Source: an uncultured Alphaproteobacteria bacterium (GTDB lineage Bacteria > Pseudomonadota > Alphaproteobacteria > UBA7887). Taken from it: 10,055 nt of DNA. Positions 6,950 through 10,055 of this stretch are shown in pieces (position 1 is the stretch's first letter; every line of letters begins with the position of its first letter). The position numbers and the translations under genes were made by a program. The notes beneath the pieces were generated by a model. That model saw only the letters and a program-made list of their open reading frames with translations, had not been told where the DNA came from and did no database searches. The DNA lies in contig CAJWOI010000073.1 in the NCBI GenBank assembly GCA_913044255.1, positions 1 through 10,055 on the forward strand. Reading direction: 5' to 3'.

Positions 6950-8338
6950 TCACCTGAAGTTACTGCCGCCTAAGTCTACGGAATCAACTCCTCGAAATGC
7001 GGGGCCGGCGAATGCCCGCCGCGGCCTGAACCTGGCAGCAAACCCCGGATCTGTACCCCCAACATATGCGCCTCCACGATAGTTTAAGTGGGGTACCGCG
7101 ACCAAGCCGTCAAGATCCCACAACGCGGGCAACGAGTATCTAACAAACAGTGGTAGTTTTCGTTCATTAGTGCCGACACTTTCCCGTTTAACGGTGCACC
7201 AACCATTTTCCCCTAAGCGACCAACCATAAATTTATGCCTACTCGAAGAATGCCTCCCAAGCAATGTGACCTGGAACCTGTGGTCCCAAACCAGGCACTG
7301 GCCCGGAAGTATACCTAGAACATGGTCCGAAGCGCACGGTTCGCGGCACAGAAGAATAACACGACCGAACGGCGCGATATAGCAGCCGCCCAAAGTTCGT
7401 CCGCCGGTTAACTGATTTTTCCTAAGCGTCTCGTAGAGTAGTAACAAACTGTCTCGGCTCGGACCATATTTGTTCCCACCGACAGCAAGTATTATTTGCA
7501 TCAGGCCTCTCACGCCGACACTGGCGGGCGCCTCTAAAAATAACCTATGATCAAGCCAACAAAACCCTGCTGGGTCGATTTGTGTGGCCTGAGAGAGCAT
7601 GACTGCTGTCGCCTCATCAGCCTCAGCACGTGCAGCCGCATATTCAGACGCCATATTAGCAATGTGAGCTACTTCCTGTCGGCGTTGAGGTAATTGCGCC
7701 AACTTCCGCCGAACATGGGTCCGACCAAAAGCCGGATCGTCATTCGAAGGGTCCTCTACCCAGCACTGGTCCCATGACCTTAAGGTAGCGCGAAGCCTTT
7801 CGCCGGGAACCGAGAGAAGGGGCCGCAACAGACGAACATTGTCCTGTTCCCAAACAATTGGCATCGAAGCCATACCATCCGAGCCACTTCCACGATCCTT
7901 ACGCAACAAAAGAGTTTCAACCTGATCGTCGCGGTGATGGGCTAGTGCCAAATGCAAAACACCTGCGCCCCTGCACCATCCTGTCAACAAGTGATATCGG
8001 GCATCTCGCGCCGCAGCTTGGCCGCGTTTCCTGGGCTTCTGATCACCCCACACCAAAACATGATGCTCAATCTTGTAGTCAGTCAACCATTTCGCAAGCT
8101 GTTTTATTTCCTGCTTGGCCTCTCGCCGCAAACCGTGATCCACAATCAACGCGACGACTCGCCCATGGTGGCGACGCAGCCAAAAATTCAACAGCAAAGC
8201 AAGGCAAAGACTATCTGCCCCGCCAGAGACACCAACAGCTACCCGAGGATCAGACTCAAACGGACCAAACGGGTCAATCAGTTGATCAAATTCCTCCGCA
8301 ACAATTGGCTGCAACGGTGTTGGTTTCTCGTGGGGCAC
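6950..8338 (-). CDS. tilS: tRNA(Ile)-lysidine synthetase
   Basis: 462 residues. A cytoplasmic N-type ATP pyrophosphatase that attaches lysine to C34 of the CAU-anticodon tRNA-Ile so that it reads AUA; usually essential. The PP-loop SGGADS (38-43) follows VAVGV. IVDHGLR (65-71), AAARDARYHLL (108-118), ALAHHRDDQVETLLLR (131-146), GSGSDGMASM (150-159) and WVEDPSNDDPAF (193-204) are the successive TilS blocks for ATP and tRNA binding. The remaining roughly 240 residues are the less conserved C-terminal part, ending NFR. The start is a GTG immediately after the cpoB stop (TGAGTG), with only a weak, distant GGCGGG upstream, so translation is probably coupled to cpoB. I see no better in-frame start before the PP-loop. 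Its length is at the high end of the family and there is no disruption. Confidence 0.95.
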   Translation of the reverse strand: MPHEKPTPLQPIVAEEFDQLIDPFGPFESDPRVAVGVSGGADSLCLALLLNFWLRRHHGRVVALIVDHGLRREAKQEIKQLAKWLTDYKIEHHVLVWGDQKPRKRGQAAARDARYHLLTGWCRGAGVLHLALAHHRDDQVETLLLRKDRGSGSDGMASMPIVWEQDNVRLLRPLLSVPGERLRATLRSWDQCWVEDPSNDDPAFGRTHVRRKLAQLPQRRQEVAHIANMASEYAAARAEADEATAVMLSQATQIDPAGFCWLDHRLFLEAPASVGVRGLMQIILAVGGNKYGPSRDSLLLLYETLRKNQLTGGRTLGGCYIAPFGRVILLCREPCASDHVLGILPGQCLVWDHRFQVTLLGRHSSSRHKFMVGRLGENGWCTVKRESVGTNERKLPLFVRYSLPALWDLDGLVAVPHLNYRGGAYVGGTDPGFAARFRPRRAFAGPAFRGVDSVDLGGSNFR

Positions 8339-9409
8339 TCACTGGCAACCCGCCTTTGCGCGTTCTTGCTCGAGCCGCGTGAGTATTACCGCTGGTGCAT
8401 TTGAATGATCGAGCTTCAATTTCGCAAAGGTGTAGCAAGCTTCGGCATTTTGTTCCATTCCTCGAAGTGATATGCCGAGTTTTAAAAGATTATCCGGCGC
8501 CTTTGGGCCTGACGGAAAACTCTTATAACCACGCGCAAAGGCAACCGCAGCTTGCTCGTAATCGTTCCGAACATAAAACGTTTCGCCCAGCCAGTAAAAG
8601 GCATTCCCAGTAAGTTGGTGGTCAGGATATGTTTCAGTGAATATCCTAAGTGCGTGTTCTGCCTGGCTATAGTCGGCCCTTCGCAGCAGCTGATATGCCT
8701 CGTCATAGGATTCTTCCGGACCGACAGAAGCCACTGCCCGGTGATCGATAGATGGCATAATGGCCGCAGCTACCTCGCTTTGTTCAGTCCCGACGTCCGC
8801 ATCAGATGAAATTTCACCTAGAACACCCATTGTATCGTATTCTTCTAAATTGGGGTCGCGATCGATGGCAATCGGACGGATAGCGCCGTCGGCCGCCTCA
8901 GATCCATCGGACACAATAGGGCCAACAACAGGAACGCCGGGAGATAACGCCTGCACAGATTGCTCGCGAAGAGACAACAGGTCCCCGTCTATAGCTTCAA
9001 AACGAGACATCACGTCCTCGGACAAGCTGCTCATACGAGCCATCGCCTGATCAAGAGAATGTTGGGTCTGCTCAATCTCCCCGGTCAACGTTCGCAACTG
9101 CTCTTCCAGCTCGTTTAAACGGGTTTCCTGTTGAACTGGAACATTAAGAATGGTTTGCTCATTTTGCATTAAACGGTCATCGGTGGTGACATCTATTTCA
9201 CTCGCCAGACGGCGTTGAATACCGGATATGTCCAGATCGAGGCGATCGAGACGATGAATCAAAGCCTCAAGATCAGTGTCCTGAGCCGGGGAAGTAGTGG
9301 CGGGGAAAAGGTTCAACAAAAACACACAAGACGCTGTTAGCACCGCGCGTCCAACAAAAGATGCAGCCCTATGGTCCGGTAACACTCTAGACTTCCCCAA
9401 CTTTTTCAT
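8339..9409 (-). CDS. cpoB: Cell division coordinator CpoB (YbgF), periplasmic TPR protein
   Basis: 356 residues from the ATG at 9409. In E. coli the protein is periplasmic, binds TolA and coordinates outer-membrane constriction with septal peptidoglycan synthesis. The N-terminus has Lys/Arg residues, a hydrophobic core (about 22-35) and SPA-QD, giving a probable signal peptidase I site after residue 42. Residues about 46-150 are a heptad-rich coiled coil, as in the trimerising N-domain. About 152-231 is an acidic, Gly/Ser/Pro-bearing linker, probably disordered. About 233-350 is a set of TPR repeats: YDEAYQLLRRADYSQAEHAL, then AFYWLGETFYVRNDYEQAA, then NLLKLGISLRGMEQNAEA. A TTG at 9430 also opens the frame, directly after a stop, but adds seven residues that do not help the signal peptide. 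The ATG lacks a good Shine-Dalgarno. It lies downstream of pal, as usual, and abuts tilS. Confidence 0.93.
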   Translation of the reverse strand: MKKLGKSRVLPDHRAASFVGRAVLTASCVFLLNLFPATTSPAQDTDLEALIHRLDRLDLDISGIQRRLASEIDVTTDDRLMQNEQTILNVPVQQETRLNELEEQLRTLTGEIEQTQHSLDQAMARMSSLSEDVMSRFEAIDGDLLSLREQSVQALSPGVPVVGPIVSDGSEAADGAIRPIAIDRDPNLEEYDTMGVLGEISSDADVGTEQSEVAAAIMPSIDHRAVASVGPEESYDEAYQLLRRADYSQAEHALRIFTETYPDHQLTGNAFYWLGETFYVRNDYEQAAVAFARGYKSFPSGPKAPDNLLKLGISLRGMEQNAEACYTFAKLKLDHSNAPAVILTRLEQERAKAGCQ

Positions 9410-9488
9410 GCTCTTGAACTTAGTGACCAATCACTCGAAATATCCGACAAACATTCCGTTGACCGAGCTCACGAACAGATACGGTAGG

Positions 9489-9518
9489 ATTATGGCAGAA
9501 ATGTGAGACCATAGTGAA
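9489..9518 (-). promoter_or_regulatory. Candidate sigma-70 promoter for cpoB-tilS
   Basis: On the minus strand TTCACT (-35, 4 of 6) and CATAAT (-10, 5 of 6) are separated by 18 bases. They lie in the 215-base pal-cpoB spacer (9410-9624) and would give a leader of roughly 70 bases before the cpoB ATG. I see no intrinsic terminator and no ORF in the rest of the spacer. A TTGACT further upstream (minus strand, near 9580) has only a poor -10 at non-optimal spacing. Confidence 0.4.
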
Positions 9519-9624
9519 ACAAACACACGGCCCATACCCCGCGCCAATGCTATAACGCAGGTCTCGGTTCACTTTAGTCAAAACTGTGCAGATAGCCTAG
9601 AGAGCCGGCCGCCCAGAGCGTTGA

Positions 9625-10055
9625 CTACCTTACTTCCGATACACCAACGCGATTTTGTGCCCACGCTGCCTCGTTATGACCAGCCACAATTGACCTCTCC
9701 TTGCCGTAAGAGATGGTCGATATACGGGTAGGGTGTATGCCAAGAGAAATCAGGTAATTGCGCGCCGCATTGGCGCGCCGATCCCCGAGAGCCAAGTTAT
9801 ACTCTCTGGTACCGCGTTCATCGCAATGCCCTGCAATAGTAATCACCAAACCTGGGTTTTGCTTTAAGAGTTCAGCCTGCCGATGAAGTGTCTCCTCGCC
9901 ATCTGGGCGCACGGCTGACTTATTAAAGTCAAAAAATACCCGGTCCCCGACCTCTTGCACCAACCGATCCTGTACCGACATGGCTGGCTCAACAGCCGCC
10001 CCCTCGACCTCGGTACCGCCTGCCCCGCCGGCAGCACCACTGCCATCGCTGGTAC
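9625..10055 (-). CDS. pal: Peptidoglycan-associated lipoprotein Pal, C-terminal part
   Basis: 142 residues are present and the frame runs open to the right edge, so the lipoprotein signal and lipobox lie outside the window. Pal is anchored in the outer membrane and binds peptidoglycan and TolB in the Tol-Pal system. Fragment residues 1-24 are a Gly/Ala-rich linker. The OmpA-like domain follows: VFFDFNKSAVRPDG (39-52), AGHCDERGTREYNLALGDRRAN (74-95) and the SYGKE block. D78 and R93 fit the pair that binds diaminopimelate. The methionine at 9981 is internal, not a start, because the linker continues in frame upstream. The end reads AQNRVGVSEVR, where relatives I know have NRR followed by a short hydrophobic strand, a small departure. 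cpoB lies downstream, matching the usual tol-pal gene order. tolB would be expected just to the right. Confidence 0.95.
   Translation of the reverse strand, partial: TSDGSGAAGGAGGTEVEGAAVEPAMSVQDRLVQEVGDRVFFDFNKSAVRPDGEETLHRQAELLKQNPGLVITIAGHCDERGTREYNLALGDRRANAARNYLISLGIHPTRISTISYGKERSIVAGHNEAAWAQNRVGVSEVR

Noticed and set aside
7858..8404. Two overlapping plus-strand frames of 174 and 150 codons
   Set aside because: Both are antisense to the conserved N-terminal half of tilS, low in recognisable structure, and overlap each other in different frames.
9300..9345. Lipobox-like TASC in the CpoB signal peptide
   Set aside because: The -3 residue is Thr instead of Leu/Val/Ile, and the cysteine sits inside the hydrophobic core with a better SPA-QD signal peptidase I site downstream.
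9597..9624. GC-rich palindromic patch after pal (GGCCGGC) as a terminator
   Set aside because: The palindrome has no loop and is not followed by a T-tract on the minus strand.
9979..9981. ATG as the start of pal
   Set aside because: The frame continues upstream through a Gly/Ala-rich linker to the window edge, and starting here would remove the export signal that Pal needs.
1..10055. Mobile element, defence system, CRISPR array or biosynthetic cluster
   Set aside because: Every substantial frame is assigned to a housekeeping gene or its shadow, and no transposase, integrase, direct-repeat array or terminal inverted repeats were seen.

Overview
The window reads as an ordinary, gene-dense piece of an alphaproteobacterial chromosome, probably a Rhodospirillales-like lineage (inference). 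The basis is the gene order pal-cpoB-tilS-ftsH-folP-glmM-thiD, the alpha/Methanosarcina-type serC followed by serA, and alpha-type protein sequences throughout. Base composition looks close to half GC by eye. All nine recognised genes lie on the minus strand, so they are transcribed from the right end towards the left. I see no mobile element, CRISPR array, tRNA, rRNA or phage gene, and no stretch over 300 bases without a gene.

Layout in transcription order, right to left: pal (5' end outside the window); a 215-base spacer with a candidate promoter; cpoB (ybgF) abutting tilS; 65 bases with a candidate promoter; ftsH; folP, 24 bases on; a 161-base spacer with repeats; glmM; thiD, 27 bases on; a 119-base spacer with a good candidate promoter and a short hairpin-bearing leader; serC; and, 39 bases on, serA, cut by the left edge.

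Functionally, pal and cpoB are the distal end of a Tol-Pal cluster (outer-membrane constriction and its coordination with peptidoglycan synthesis). tilS modifies tRNA-Ile. ftsH is the membrane AAA protease. folP makes dihydropteroate for folate. glmM makes glucosamine-1-phosphate for peptidoglycan and LPS precursors. thiD phosphorylates the thiamine pyrimidine. serC and serA form a serine-biosynthesis unit that probably has its own promoter and leader.

I found no previously undescribed system. The points most worth a second look are the serC leader, the long and divergent dihydropteroate synthase, the repeat-bearing glmM leader, and small departures from family motifs in GlmM and Pal.
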